Assembly: GCF_904846685.1 (NCBI RefSeq) | Contig: NZ_CAJHBQ010000001.1 | Location: 1,178,001 to 1,242,000, forward strand | Source of the DNA: Psychrobacter submarinus | GTDB lineage: Bacteria; Pseudomonadota; Gammaproteobacteria; Pseudomonadales; Moraxellaceae | DNA: 64,000 nucleotides | Direction: 5' to 3' | Shown here: in pieces, positions 7,713-15,966 of the stretch | Position numbering within the stretch: the stretch's first letter is position 1 | Layout of the letters: every line of letters starts with the position of its first letter | Notes under the pieces: model-generated | What the model was told of the DNA's origin: nothing | Databases searched by the model: none | What the model saw: only the letters and a program-made list of their open reading frames with translations | Program-made: the position numbers and the translations under genes

Positions 7713-9422
7713 ATGGCCTCTATTGCCACTCGTCTCATACCCGCTTGGCTGCGTCACTATTCGTTTGCCGCCCTGCCTGCTGATGTGATTGCCGGACTGG
7801 TAGTCGGCATATTGGTTATTCCGCAGAGCTTAGGTTATGCGGTGCTCGCCGGCCTGCCCCCTGTGTATGGTCTGTACGCGGCTATCGTGCCCGTTATCGT
7901 CTACGCGTGGATCGGCTCGAGCAATGTACAAGCGGTCGGCCCGGTGGCGATCACTGCGATTATGACCGCGAGCGCTTTGAGCACTTATGGTGATCAAGGG
8001 GCGGAGCAATATGTGCTTATGGCAAGCCTGCTCGCCCTCATGGTAGGCGCGTTATTATGGATCGCAGGCAGGCTTAAGCTTGGCTGGATTATGCAGTTTA
8101 TTAGCCGCGGGGTCTCCGCAGGCTTCATCAGCGGCGCAGCAGTACTCATCTTTGTCAGTCAGCTCAAATACCTCACCGCCATCCCAGTCACTGGTAATAG
8201 CTTGATCGGCTACTTGTCAAGCATACAGCAGTTCGCGCAGCAGCTACACCCGCTAACATTATTGATCGGTGTCATCTCCTTTGTATTACTAGTCGCCAAC
8301 CGTTATGGCGGCAAGTGGCTTTGGCGCTCTTGGCTCTCGGCTAGGCAGGCGAAATGGGCGGAGCGCTTGTTTCCGCTTATTTTATTAATAGTTGCTATTA
8401 TCTTGAGTGTCATCGGTCACTGGTCCGCACATAACGTCGCCACTATCGGTAGCATCCCGCATGGCCTGCCAAGCTTAACGCTACCGCATCTGCCAGACTG
8501 GCGTGAAGCGGCTAATCTGTTACCAACCGCAGGACTGATGGCGCTGATTGTCTTCGTCTCTAGTAGCTCAGTGGCCAGTACCTATGCCCGACTGCGCGAT
8601 GAGCGCTTCGATGCCAATCGCGAGCTGACCGGCTTGGGACTGGCGAATATTGCAGGTGGCCTGTTTCAGAGCTTTGCGGTAGCTGGCGGCTTTTCGCGCA
8701 CAGCTATCAATGCCGACTCAGGCGCTAGGACGCAACTGGCAAGCTTTGTCACCGTAGCCGTTATGGTCGCAGCTTTGCTATTTTTTGGTGATGTGCTGGC
8801 GCCATTGCCTTATGCGATTCTTGGCGCTATCATCATGGCCTCTATTATCGGGCTAATAGATATCGCAACCTTAAAATCGGCTTGGCAGCGCGATCGCTTA
8901 GATGCCGCGAGCTTTATCGCCGCTTTTGCAGGGGTGTTGATATTTGGTCTTAATACCGGTCTAGTCATCGGCCTAATGGTGTCTTTTGCTAGTCTAATTT
9001 GGCAGTCGAGTCATCCGCACGTGGCTATCGTTGGGCAATTGGCGGAGACTGGACACTTTCGCAATATTCATCGTCATAGCGTCGTCACTTATGAGCATCT
9101 ATTGATGATACGTATCGATGAGAGTTTATTCTTTGGTAACACCGACTCTATCCATCGCCGCATTCTGCAAGCGACCAAGGACTATAGCGACGCCCGTGAG
9201 ATTATCCTGATTATGTCGGCGGTCAATCATATTGACCTTACCGCGCAAGAGATGCTGATTACCTTAAATAGAGAGCTTGCCGCTGATGATAAGCATCTGC
9301 ATTTTAGCTTTATCAAAGGGCCTGTAATGGATAATATTGAGCATACGCCACTGATTACTGAGCTGTCAGGGCAAGTGTTTTTGAGTACCAATGCGGCGGT
9401 AAACGCGCTAAAAGATCTGTAA
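7713..9422 (+). CDS. SulP/SLC26-family anion transporter
   Basis: 569 aa. The membrane part opens with the SulP signature region (ADVIAGLVVGILVIPQSLGY) and continues with about 12 hydrophobic segments to about residue 430. A conserved GLANIAGGLFQSF stretch and a C-terminal STAS domain (about 440-560) are present. Members move sulfate, bicarbonate or other anions. It is 89 bases downstream of the ArsR gene and likely in its operon. Persulfide dioxygenase yields sulfite, so a role in sulfite or sulfate movement is plausible; direction and substrate are not shown by the sequence. An IS5 element begins 20 bases after the stop. Confidence 0.88.
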   Translation: MASIATRLIPAWLRHYSFAALPADVIAGLVVGILVIPQSLGYAVLAGLPPVYGLYAAIVPVIVYAWIGSSNVQAVGPVAITAIMTASALSTYGDQGAEQYVLMASLLALMVGALLWIAGRLKLGWIMQFISRGVSAGFISGAAVLIFVSQLKYLTAIPVTGNSLIGYLSSIQQFAQQLHPLTLLIGVISFVLLVANRYGGKWLWRSWLSARQAKWAERLFPLILLIVAIILSVIGHWSAHNVATIGSIPHGLPSLTLPHLPDWREAANLLPTAGLMALIVFVSSSSVASTYARLRDERFDANRELTGLGLANIAGGLFQSFAVAGGFSRTAINADSGARTQLASFVTVAVMVAALLFFGDVLAPLPYAILGAIIMASIIGLIDIATLKSAWQRDRLDAASFIAAFAGVLIFGLNTGLVIGLMVSFASLIWQSSHPHVAIVGQLAETGHFRNIHRHSVVTYEHLLMIRIDESLFFGNTDSIHRRILQATKDYSDAREIILIMSAVNHIDLTAQEMLITLNRELAADDKHLHFSFIKGPVMDNIEHTPLITELSGQVFLSTNAAVNALKDL

Positions 9423-9458
9423 TCATTCAGTTTTTTAGTAACAGACCTCTTGCAAAAG

Positions 9459-9902
9459 TCATAGGTTAAGCTCGGAATTAATGATACCAGCAAACAGCTT
9501 CATTCTAAGATCATAGCGCTGACGACGGTTGCGATATTTATGAGCCACGATTTTAAACAACTTGATTAAGCCTATTTTGTGCTCAACCACAATACGGAAC
9601 TTTGCCAGATAGTGATTGGCCTGTTTGCATATCTCCAGTAACTGACCACCACGTGGCTTTTTAAAAGGGGTGAAGGTTTGCTTATGTAGCTTTGCTATAC
9701 CTTGATAGCCACTATCTGCTAGTAATTTAGCATTGTCAGGAAGCCAATCAGGACAAGTATCTTTATAGAGCTTAAAATCGTGGATTGACCCTTTGCAGGT
9801 TTGCACATCAAGTATCAAGCCGGTTTGCCAATGGACGATAACCTGCGCTTTTAAGGTGTGTTGTTTTTTCTTGCCGCTGTAGTAGTCGCTTTGGTTTTTT
9901 TT
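9459..9902 (-). CDS. IS5 transposase, C-terminal frame
   Basis: This frame has no start of its own and continues the transposase after a -1 shift. From 9902 it reads KKNQSDYYSGKKKQHTLKAQ, the conserved IS5 region, then the second catalytic aspartate in LLADSGYQG and the catalytic glutamate in FRIVVEHKIGLIK. It ends AGIINSELNL 16 bases inside the terminal repeat. The run of eight A (T at 9895-9902 on the plus strand) is the switch point. Either a programmed -1 shift on A-AAA-AAA or a one-base deletion explains it. Confidence 0.8.
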   Translation of the reverse strand, partial: KKNQSDYYSGKKKQHTLKAQVIVHWQTGLILDVQTCKGSIHDFKLYKDTCPDWLPDNAKLLADSGYQGIAKLHKQTFTPFKKPRGGQLLEICKQANHYLAKFRIVVEHKIGLIKLFKIVAHKYRNRRQRYDLRMKLFAGIINSELNL

Positions 9903-10291
9903 GGACGCTCAATAGGGGTTTCGGTGGCATCGACGATGACGACTGACCAATTGATGTCCTCATCGACACGACTAGGCAGCTTTTTAGGCAATTCAAACTT
10001 GCCAGAGTCAATCAGTGTGTCTTCTACTTTACGAATGATACGGCTAGCAGAAGACTCATGAATACCAAAGTCCATACTGATATGATAAAGCGTGCGGTAT
10101 TCACGCCAATAAGTCAGGGCTAGTAGTATCTGCTCCTTAAGACTGAGCACACTTGGTCTGCCTGATTTGGTCTTAGATGCTTCATGCTCTTGCATGGCAT
10201 CAAGCATCTCATAAAAGGTGGCTTTATGAATGCCAGTGTAGCGTTTAAAACCAGCGTTACTTTGTTTGAGTAGCTTATCTATGTTTGGCAT
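9851..10291 (-). CDS. IS5 transposase, N-terminal frame
   Basis: 146 aa starting MPNIDKLLKQ, with an HTH-like segment (SLKEQILLALTYWREYRTLY, then GIHESSASRIIRKVE) and the first catalytic aspartate in VVIVDATETPIERPKK. After RPKK the frame continues out of phase (TKATTTAARKNNTP) and stops, while the conserved continuation is in the -1 frame. Alone it lacks two of the three DDE residues and would not be a transposase, though it may act as a regulator as in other two-frame IS elements. Confidence 0.8.
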   Translation of the reverse strand: MPNIDKLLKQSNAGFKRYTGIHKATFYEMLDAMQEHEASKTKSGRPSVLSLKEQILLALTYWREYRTLYHISMDFGIHESSASRIIRKVEDTLIDSGKFELPKKLPSRVDEDINWSVVIVDATETPIERPKKTKATTTAARKNNTP

Positions 10292-10484
10292 GGTTCCTAG
10301 ACAGTTATGAATGTTTCAGTTATTGTAAAATTCTCTGCTACTTTTGCAAGAGGTCTAATGGTGATACTTTATTGCTATTATAGTCTTATATCTTATATTG
10401 CATATTATTTGACAATACACCGTTACTTACGTTACTTACCACGTTTAGCCTTATTCAACTTTATCTAGATAACCGACTGAAATT

Positions 10485-10811
10485 ATGACTGACAATCTTA
10501 CGATTTATAAGCAAATATACCCATCGCAATGCGCGAAACTTGCCCAGCTTGGCTATCGCTCAGTCATCAATATTCGCCCTGATGATGAACATGTCAGCCA
10601 GCCGACAAGCCTTGATTTAGCAAGTGCTAGTGAGCAAGCTAATTTGGCTTATGAGTATCTGCCATTCGATGATGAGCGTCTAAGTACGCTGACCGTCGAG
10701 CAGTTCGCGCGCTTTTATCATGACTGCCCCAAGCCGATATTGATGTTTTGCGGCACGGGCGCACGCGCCAAACTCTTATACCAGAGCGCTTTGATGCAAG
10801 GTCTACTATAA
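10485..10811 (+). CDS. DUF442 (TIGR01244-type) sulfurtransferase/phosphatase-like protein, copy 1
   Basis: 108 aa. It has the opening YPSQCAKLAQLGYRSVINIRP and the P-loop FCGTGARAKLLYQ (C-x4-R), a rhodanese/phosphatase-like fold of the DUF442 family. In Blh proteins of bigR loci this domain is fused to a persulfide dioxygenase; here it is free. It shares layout with the neighbour at 10931 (IN.RPD.E…QPTS.D), so the two are tandem paralogues. The P-loop is less canonical than in copy 2. It was probably part of the SulP operon before the IS5 insertion. Confidence 0.8.
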   Translation: MTDNLTIYKQIYPSQCAKLAQLGYRSVINIRPDDEHVSQPTSLDLASASEQANLAYEYLPFDDERLSTLTVEQFARFYHDCPKPILMFCGTGARAKLLYQSALMQGLL

Positions 10812-10930
10812 CCGTTACATAGCGTATCTTTTATTCTAACGCTATTCATCCTACTCTTTACCCTGCTTATTGACTATTTTATTCCTTAAACCTTTCAACC
10901 TTTAATATCGACAATAAAAAAGGAGCTCGC

Positions 10931-11263
10931 ATGAGCCACCAAATCAGTATTACCGGTCAAATTACGCCGGACCAAGTCCCTATGATCGCCGAAAACGGCT
11001 TTAAAACCATTATCAATAACCGTCCTGATGGCGAAGAACCTAACCAACCGACCAGCGCTGATATTGAGGCCGCTGCAAAGGAGGCAGGACTGGCCTATAA
11101 AGAGATCTCGTTTGCCGGTAGTGAGCTCAATCAAAACCATGTCGAAGAGTTTGCCGACTTTTTTAATCAGGCCGAGCAGCCGATCTTAATATTCTGCCGT
11201 ACTGGCAATCGCTCAACCGGCATTTATGAAGCGGCAAAGCAGATGGATTTATTAGATGATTGA
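10931..11263 (+). CDS. DUF442 (TIGR01244-type) sulfurtransferase/phosphatase-like protein, copy 2
   Basis: 110 aa. It opens ISITGQITPDQVPMIAENGF and carries NNRPDGEEPNQPTSADI and the P-loop FCRTGNRSTG, the canonical CRTGxRS loop of the family. An SD AAGGAG is placed before ATG 10931. It lies 119 bases after copy 1, with a terminator 35 bases downstream. It likely carries sulfane sulfur on the loop cysteine and supplies or receives persulfide in the neighbouring pathway (inference from family and locus). Confidence 0.85.
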   Translation: MSHQISITGQITPDQVPMIAENGFKTIINNRPDGEEPNQPTSADIEAAAKEAGLAYKEISFAGSELNQNHVEEFADFFNQAEQPILIFCRTGNRSTGIYEAAKQMDLLDD

Positions 11264-11294
11264 TAGTATTCATAAGCGCCTCACATGATAGCAA

Positions 11295-11331
11295 TAAAAA
11301 ACGCCCGTTCAGATCTGAATGGGCGTTTGCC
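11295..11331. terminator. Rho-independent terminator closing the sulfur cluster
   Basis: AACGCCCGTTC pairs with GAATGGGCGTT (one G-T) around AGATCT. It is preceded by a run of A, so it may also serve hsdR on the opposite strand. Confidence 0.7.
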
Positions 11332-11394
11332 GTTATGGTCATCTCGATATTCTAACTCAAGCAGATACAGCTAGGTTTTTAAGATATACATACG

Positions 11395-13770
11395 TTAACT
11401 GACTTCTCTGACTGCATAAAGGTGTTCTTGAAATTTAACAAAGGTCTCTCGAATCGACTTAATATCGCCAAGCTCTCTTTTTGCGTCGGCGATGGCTTGG
11501 TATTTGAGCTCTAATAAGTCTGGAAGCTTGGCATCATCGAGCTCACTCACCCCTTGCTCCACATACTGCTCTAACACAAAATTTAAAAAGTCCTGCTGGT
11601 TTTTGCTGTAGTCGTGCAAATAAATTTTGGCTTTATCCGCGCGCGTGACTCTAGGCACGAGATCCTTGTGATAAGCGACATAGCTTAAGACATCAAACAA
11701 ATCGCTGTCTTCACCATGTATCAGGTGTTGTAAGTCTTTTAATTGAGAGTCGGTATAGCCTTTTTCACTCAAGTCGGTCAGTAGCTTGCGTCTGGTACTT
11801 GGCAGGCTCCAAATTTTACGTAGCTCATCTTCATTATGAAAAAATGCCGGTAAGTCGTCAAAGAGCTGCTCGATAAACTCTAGCGCTGATATCGGCGTGC
11901 CTGAGGGACTCCAAAACGAGGTCTTGATCATAGAGTCGATTTCGCGCGTTTTGTGATCAGACAGCGTTACTTTGATCATCTTGCGTGGCGCGATTTCACA
12001 GACGCAAGGGATATTGCCACATTCGATACATACTTCGGGTTCTGGTTTTTCACAGACGCAAGGTCGCTCGCCGCATATATTGCAGGGTCTTGGACCGCCA
12101 CCTTCATCTTCAGGCTCGATAGGTTCACCGTCCCATTCAGGGTCTTTAAAGTGATCATGAGCATCGACAAAGTCGTAAATCGTAAAGTAATCTTTACCCT
12201 CAAACAAGCGCGTGCCACGACCGACGATTTGTTTGAATTCCACCATAGAGTTAACAGGGCGCATGAGGACGATGTTTCTGATCTCTGGCGCATCCACCCC
12301 TGTACTGAGCTTTTGTGAGGTGGTCAAAATAGTGGGGATGCTCTTTTCGTTATCTTGAAAGTCGCGTAGATGGCGCTCGCCGATTTTGCCATCATCAGCG
12401 GTGACTCGGTGGCAGTAGTTGGTGCTGCGACTCGTAGCATATTGATTGATCAAATCTCTGATAGCAGCAGCATGAATTTGGGTCGCACAAAAGACCAGGG
12501 TTTTTTGGTTTTGATTGATTAGACTCATAAACAGCTTGACGCGGTACTCTTCTCGCGCTTTGATTTCGATGACTCTATTGAAGTCGGCCTCAACATATTC
12601 TCGCCCCTCTTCAATATCGCCCTCTACCGTGTCATCGGAGGTATAGGTATAGTCATCAAGGGTGGTGGCGATCTCTTTGACCTTAAACGGGGTCAAAAAC
12701 CCATCATTAATGCCCTCTTTTAACTTGTAGCTATAGACAGGCTCGCCAAAATAGTCATAGGTATCGGCATTGACGTCACGCTTTGGGGTAGCGGTTAGTC
12801 CGAGCTGCACGGCAGGCGAGAAGTATTCCATAATCGCGCGCCATGAGCTCTCGTCATTGGCGCCGCCGCGATGACACTCATCGATGATAATACAGTCAAA
12901 GAAGTCTGGTGGATAGTCGCCAAAGTACGGTGAGTCGTCAGGGCCGCTCATAAAGGTCTGAAAAATGGTAAAAAACACGCTGCCGTTCTTGGGGATGCGC
13001 CCTGTTTTTTTGATCTCGCTAGGTTTGATACGCACTAAGGCGTCTTCATCAAAGGCATTAAAGGCGTTAAAGGCTTGGTCGGCGAGTATGTTGCGGTCGG
13101 CCAAAAACAGGATGCGCGGGCGTCTTAAGCCATCGCGCTTTAGGTTCCATTTGGCATGAAACAGCTTCCATGCAATCTGAAAGGCGATGGCGGTTTTGCC
13201 AGTACCAGTCGCTAGAGTGAGCAAGATTCTGTCTTGCTTGGCGGCGATGGCGTCCAGCACTTTGGCAATGGCGTTTTGCTGATAGTAGCGCGGTTGCCAC
13301 GTGCCGCCGCGGTCTTCGAAGGGAATGGCAAATAAGCGCTGTTGCCAGTGAGTTATCTCCAGCTGCTCAGTGTCTACAGGCGTCGGATAAGTCATCTCCC
13401 ACAGCTCATCTGGCGTAGGAAATGTTAAGACATCACCCTCCACCCCTTGCTGCATATCGACGCTATAAATCTGTACGCCATTGGTGCAGTAGGTGAAGCG
13501 AATATTTAGGCGCTCAGCATAGTCTTTGGCTTGCCCGAGCCCTTGGGTGTAATAGTCGTCTCTTTTTTTGGCCTCAATCACGCCGATCTGTCGGTTTTTG
13601 TACTCCAGCACGTAGTCGGCAAATAAGGCATTGGCGCGGCGGCCTTGACCAATCAGGCGACCCTTAGTGATGGGAAACTCCAAACGCAAACGGCTGTCCT
13701 CGACCACGCCCCAGCCTGCAGCGCGTAGAGCGGGTTCGATGAGGTCATGTTTGGTCTGCGCTTCGTTCAT
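11395..13770 (-). CDS. hsdR: Type I restriction enzyme R subunit (HsdR)
   Basis: 791 aa. An N-terminal nuclease domain carries the PD-(D/E)xK-like run FADYVLEYKNRQIGVIEAKK at about residues 50-70. The helicase motor has Walker A ATGTGKTAIAF (K about 192), the DECH box at 297-300 (IIIDECHRGG), a LGLTATP motif and VGRGTRLF. After the motor comes a cysteine cluster (CNICGERPCVC, then CIECGNIPCVC) that looks like two small metal-binding knuckles, then an EcoEI-type C-terminal domain. It translocates DNA and cleaves it when HsdMS finds unmethylated sites. It is last gene of the hsdM-hsdS-(AlbA_2)-hsdR row, and the frame is intact. Confidence 0.93.
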   Translation of the reverse strand: MNEAQTKHDLIEPALRAAGWGVVEDSRLRLEFPITKGRLIGQGRRANALFADYVLEYKNRQIGVIEAKKRDDYYTQGLGQAKDYAERLNIRFTYCTNGVQIYSVDMQQGVEGDVLTFPTPDELWEMTYPTPVDTEQLEITHWQQRLFAIPFEDRGGTWQPRYYQQNAIAKVLDAIAAKQDRILLTLATGTGKTAIAFQIAWKLFHAKWNLKRDGLRRPRILFLADRNILADQAFNAFNAFDEDALVRIKPSEIKKTGRIPKNGSVFFTIFQTFMSGPDDSPYFGDYPPDFFDCIIIDECHRGGANDESSWRAIMEYFSPAVQLGLTATPKRDVNADTYDYFGEPVYSYKLKEGINDGFLTPFKVKEIATTLDDYTYTSDDTVEGDIEEGREYVEADFNRVIEIKAREEYRVKLFMSLINQNQKTLVFCATQIHAAAIRDLINQYATSRSTNYCHRVTADDGKIGERHLRDFQDNEKSIPTILTTSQKLSTGVDAPEIRNIVLMRPVNSMVEFKQIVGRGTRLFEGKDYFTIYDFVDAHDHFKDPEWDGEPIEPEDEGGGPRPCNICGERPCVCEKPEPEVCIECGNIPCVCEIAPRKMIKVTLSDHKTREIDSMIKTSFWSPSGTPISALEFIEQLFDDLPAFFHNEDELRKIWSLPSTRRKLLTDLSEKGYTDSQLKDLQHLIHGEDSDLFDVLSYVAYHKDLVPRVTRADKAKIYLHDYSKNQQDFLNFVLEQYVEQGVSELDDAKLPDLLELKYQAIADAKRELGDIKSIRETFVKFQEHLYAVREVS

Positions 13771-13868
13771 AGTATTTCCATCAAATAGCCATCAAAAAGC
13801 AATCTCTTGCTATCACAGGGCTTAGCTACTTCAATTGTTGTATTTATCAAATAACCATCAAATAAGAT

Positions 13869-14525
13869 TTAAGCCCAAAAAGGAATATAACTTCTATGTT
13901 TTCTTGAGTTGCTAGTAGGGTCTTCATCTTTAATTAGCTCTGCTTCGTAGGTGTCTTTAATAATTCTAGAAGCAATAGCTGCATTTTTTGCCTCAATTTT
14001 AAACCGCTCTCTTAGGCTCTCATTACTCATTTTTTCATTTGAAACATACTTTAAACAAGCATGTTGGTAACAAGCTCTTATTTTCTCTTTCTTATCTAAG
14101 TTCTTTAATCCGCGATAACTATAAAGGGTGACTGTGGTTCTATGCTCTTGTACTTTTACCTGAATAGGTGGCAATTGGTACAGCTCGTTATAAAATATGA
14201 CTTTATCCAGTCCACTGCCTTTTTCTTCACAAAAACCCATTCGTCTCATAATATCAGCAATAGTGTCATTTCTTGAGATATAAGAATCGATAAACCTATC
14301 TGGAGTAATTAAAGGATCTCCAGGATTTGATATCTCTATCCTATCTTGAAAGATTTCTATCATAGGAAACCCTTTAACAGAAAAATCCTGATGAATTAAT
14401 GCGTTTGCAATTAATTCTCTGATGGCAATCTCTGGGTACATACGAGAATCTTGACGTAATACCTTTCCTATCTCTTCATTTGCAGGAAGCTGACTATAGT
14501 CTATTAAAAATAAAACTGTCATCAA
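13869..14525 (-). pseudogene. AlbA_2/HATPase_c_4 ATP-binding protein, C-terminal remnant
   Basis: 218 codons corresponding to the ATP-binding and winged-helix half of AlbA_2 proteins that often sit between hsdS and hsdR. Visible motifs are IAIRELIANALIHQDFS (the N box of a GHKL ATPase), IEIFQDRIEISNPGDP, CEEKGSGLDKVIF and the family's typical end YIPFWA. The N-terminal AlbA_2 domain is absent. Its first residues are instead found in frame-disrupted form at 14613-14702, with a family B repeat between. The start at 14525 is arbitrary because upstream sequence is repeat DNA. The gene is most likely dead, though a truncated ATPase could still be made. Confidence 0.8.
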
Positions 14526-14532
14526 TTCAAAT

Positions 14533-14602
14533 GCGCTACTGGTATAAGTTTTTCTTGCGTGCTGCTATCACAGAGGCTGCGGAAAATTCACTCCAGTAGC
14601 GC
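14533..14602 (-). repeat. Family B palindromic repeat, copy 1 (70 bp)
   Basis: It starts GCGCTACTGG and ends CCAGTAGCGC, with similarity between the arms for about 20 bases. It matches 57901-57979 and 59889-59970 on the opposite strand, sharing TGAATTT near one end and AGCAGCACGCA in the middle. It lies exactly between the two remnants of the AlbA_2 gene. Confidence 0.78.
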
Positions 14603-14612
14603 TATAACACTT

Positions 14613-14702
14613 TTAAATTGAGTTTACTATATTAACCCATTCACTCTCATAAGGCTGTTTTACTAGTTCATCTAATAAGGCTTTTAGTTGCATTGTATTC
14701 AT
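14613..14702 (-). pseudogene. AlbA_2 protein, N-terminal remnant (29 codons)
   Basis: ATG 14702, 15 bases after the hsdS stop, opens a frame reading LKALLDELVKQPYESEWV, the first helix and strand of an AlbA_2 domain. The usual continuation EFKHN is lost, and the frame ends at TAA 14613 after NIVNSI. The position directly after hsdS and before the C-terminal part shows that both belonged to one gene with the middle deleted. Confidence 0.75.
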
Positions 14703-14717
14703 AAGTAAAACACTGAT

Positions 14718-15058
14718 TTAATGAGTAGGGTTTGGCTCGTTGCAGGTCAACTTACCAGCAAAGGCTTGTTCTAACAGGGACTTTTTAAGGTCTTCGAGGT
14801 TGGTTAGTTTTTGTTGGTATTTGATAATAAGTTCTTCATTGTAATCAAGTATTTTATCTAATTTAGCAACGATTTGTTCTTGTTCTTCGATTAATTTTGG
14901 AAAGTTTATAAAAGTATCATCAAATGAATAATTATTTATTTGAGGTACATTTGCTCCATTGCTTAATTCATTTAAATCAACTGTTTTAAACCAGAAATAT
15001 AAATAGTCAGAAGTTATATCTTTAGAAGGTATTAAAGCCATAGTATTTAAATCTACTA
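14718..15058 (-). pseudogene. hsdS: HsdS specificity subunit, C-terminal part (after IS630 insertion)
   Basis: The native codons read VDLNTMALIPSKD, the second half of the second target-recognition domain. The C-terminal conserved region follows (LIEEQEQIVAKLDKILDYNE with coiled-coil helix, then LKKSLLEQAFAGKL). Removing the IS630 element and one TA joins this in frame to the upstream part, giving KPT-I-VDLNT. Codons upstream of 15058 belong to the IS end. Without a start of its own it is probably not made, apart from a TTG in the IS terminus. Confidence 0.88.
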
Positions 15059-15061
15059 TAG

Positions 15062-15628
15062 TCAATGCACTACAAAAGAGTTATGTTTTGGATGAATATC
15101 ATAAAACAATTTAGATAAGTCATTTTCCATCCAACCTTGGCGTAAAAACTTCACTTGAGCCCACTTTTTCTCGATGGGATTTAAGTCAGGACTATAAGGA
15201 GGTAAGAATAATAGCCTGTGACCATGCCTGTTAAGCAGCTTTTGAACGCGCTTATGAAAGGCTGCATTATCCATAACGATTACACATTTTCTCTTAAGCT
15301 TTGGTATCAGCGTGAACTTGCACCAGTGATAGAAAATCTTTTTATTAATGTTGGTCTTTAAGCAATTGAGTGCAAACAGCGTTTTGCCATATAGTGCACC
15401 AATGACGTTGGTTCGATCTTTGGCTTGCCAATTGTAACTGCCAATGCAGGGGCTACCAATGGGTGCATAACCACAAGGACGCATCGTTTCACTCTCAAAC
15501 CCACTTTCGTCCATATAGACAATAGCAAAGCCTTGAGCAATGTAGTGGTTAAGCTTGGCTAGATAAGTCGCTCTTTTCACAGGACAGGCTTTGGGATGCT
15601 CAAGTGTCTTTTTTTTTGCTAACACCAA
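15062..15628 (-). CDS. IS630 transposase, catalytic frame
   Basis: 188 codons carrying all three catalytic positions: VYMDESGFE, VIMDNAAFHK and NPIEKKWAQVK. It overlaps the helix-turn-helix frame by 29 bases around a run of nine A (T at 15609-15617 on the plus strand). The joined protein would read GVSKKKTLEHPKACPVKRAT. Continuing from the first frame needs a +1 (or -2) shift at the A run. This may be slippage or a one-base insertion that inactivates the element. Confidence 0.85.
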   Translation of the reverse strand: MVLAKKKTLEHPKACPVKRATYLAKLNHYIAQGFAIVYMDESGFESETMRPCGYAPIGSPCIGSYNWQAKDRTNVIGALYGKTLFALNCLKTNINKKIFYHWCKFTLIPKLKRKCVIVMDNAAFHKRVQKLLNRHGHRLLFLPPYSPDLNPIEKKWAQVKFLRQGWMENDLSKLFYDIHPKHNSFVVH

Positions 15629-15905
15629 TACGCTTTAAGGCTTTACTGATGCCTGTTGGGCTACAATCAAAACGCTGTGCTCGCTCATAGTGATAATCGT
15701 CAGGGTGGTCTTTGACATCTTGAGCTAAGGCTTCATCCTCTATTTTGTAGGGCTTAATATATCGAGTGGTTTTACTATGAAGACGCTTTTTCCACTTCTG
15801 GATAGTCGTTGGACTGATATCATAGAAAACAGCAGCTTCAGCAAAGGTCATGCCCTCATCTAAGCTTTTTAAGACTTGTTTGCGATAATCTAGGGAGTAA
15901 GTCAT
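15600..15905 (-). CDS. IS630 transposase, N-terminal HTH frame
   Basis: 101 aa starting MTYSLDYRKQVLKSLDEG, with two HTH segments: FAEAAVFYDISPTTIQKWK and FDCSPTGISKALKRIGVS. It stops a few codons after a run of lysines encoded by nine A. The catalytic domain lies in the overlapping frame. Confidence 0.85.
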   Translation of the reverse strand: MTYSLDYRKQVLKSLDEGMTFAEAAVFYDISPTTIQKWKKRLHSKTTRYIKPYKIEDEALAQDVKDHPDDYHYERAQRFDCSPTGISKALKRIGVSKKKDT

Positions 15906-15966
15906 GGTTATTTATTGTGGTAGTCGTTTAGTTGATTTATTTTATAACATTTTTGTGGTCAGGTGA

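Larger units (their letters stand above)
9443..10356 (-). mobile_element. IS5-family insertion sequence (914 bp)
   Basis: Perfect 17-bp terminal inverted repeats (AGACCTCTTGCAAAAGT at 9443 and its complement ending at 10356) enclose two overlapping transposase frames on the minus strand. The type is IS5, of the group with the RPKK..YYSGKKK..HTLK region. It sits between the SulP gene and the first DUF442 gene. I see no convincing target-site duplication (GTAAC on the left, AATGG on the right). Confidence 0.9.

Noticed and set aside
9436-9442. Target-site duplication of the IS5 element
   Set aside because: TAA can be found on both sides only by shifting the ends unequally; no clean duplication is present.
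9860-9885. Possible -1 slippage at A-AAA-AAC in the IS5 transposase
   Set aside because: The conserved YYSGKKK residues are already in the second frame upstream of this site, so the switch must be at the earlier A8 run.
15059-15085. IS630 as the source of transposase for the family A repeats
   Set aside because: Both use TA, but the termini (TAGTCA… against GGGCGTGTTG…) are unrelated.
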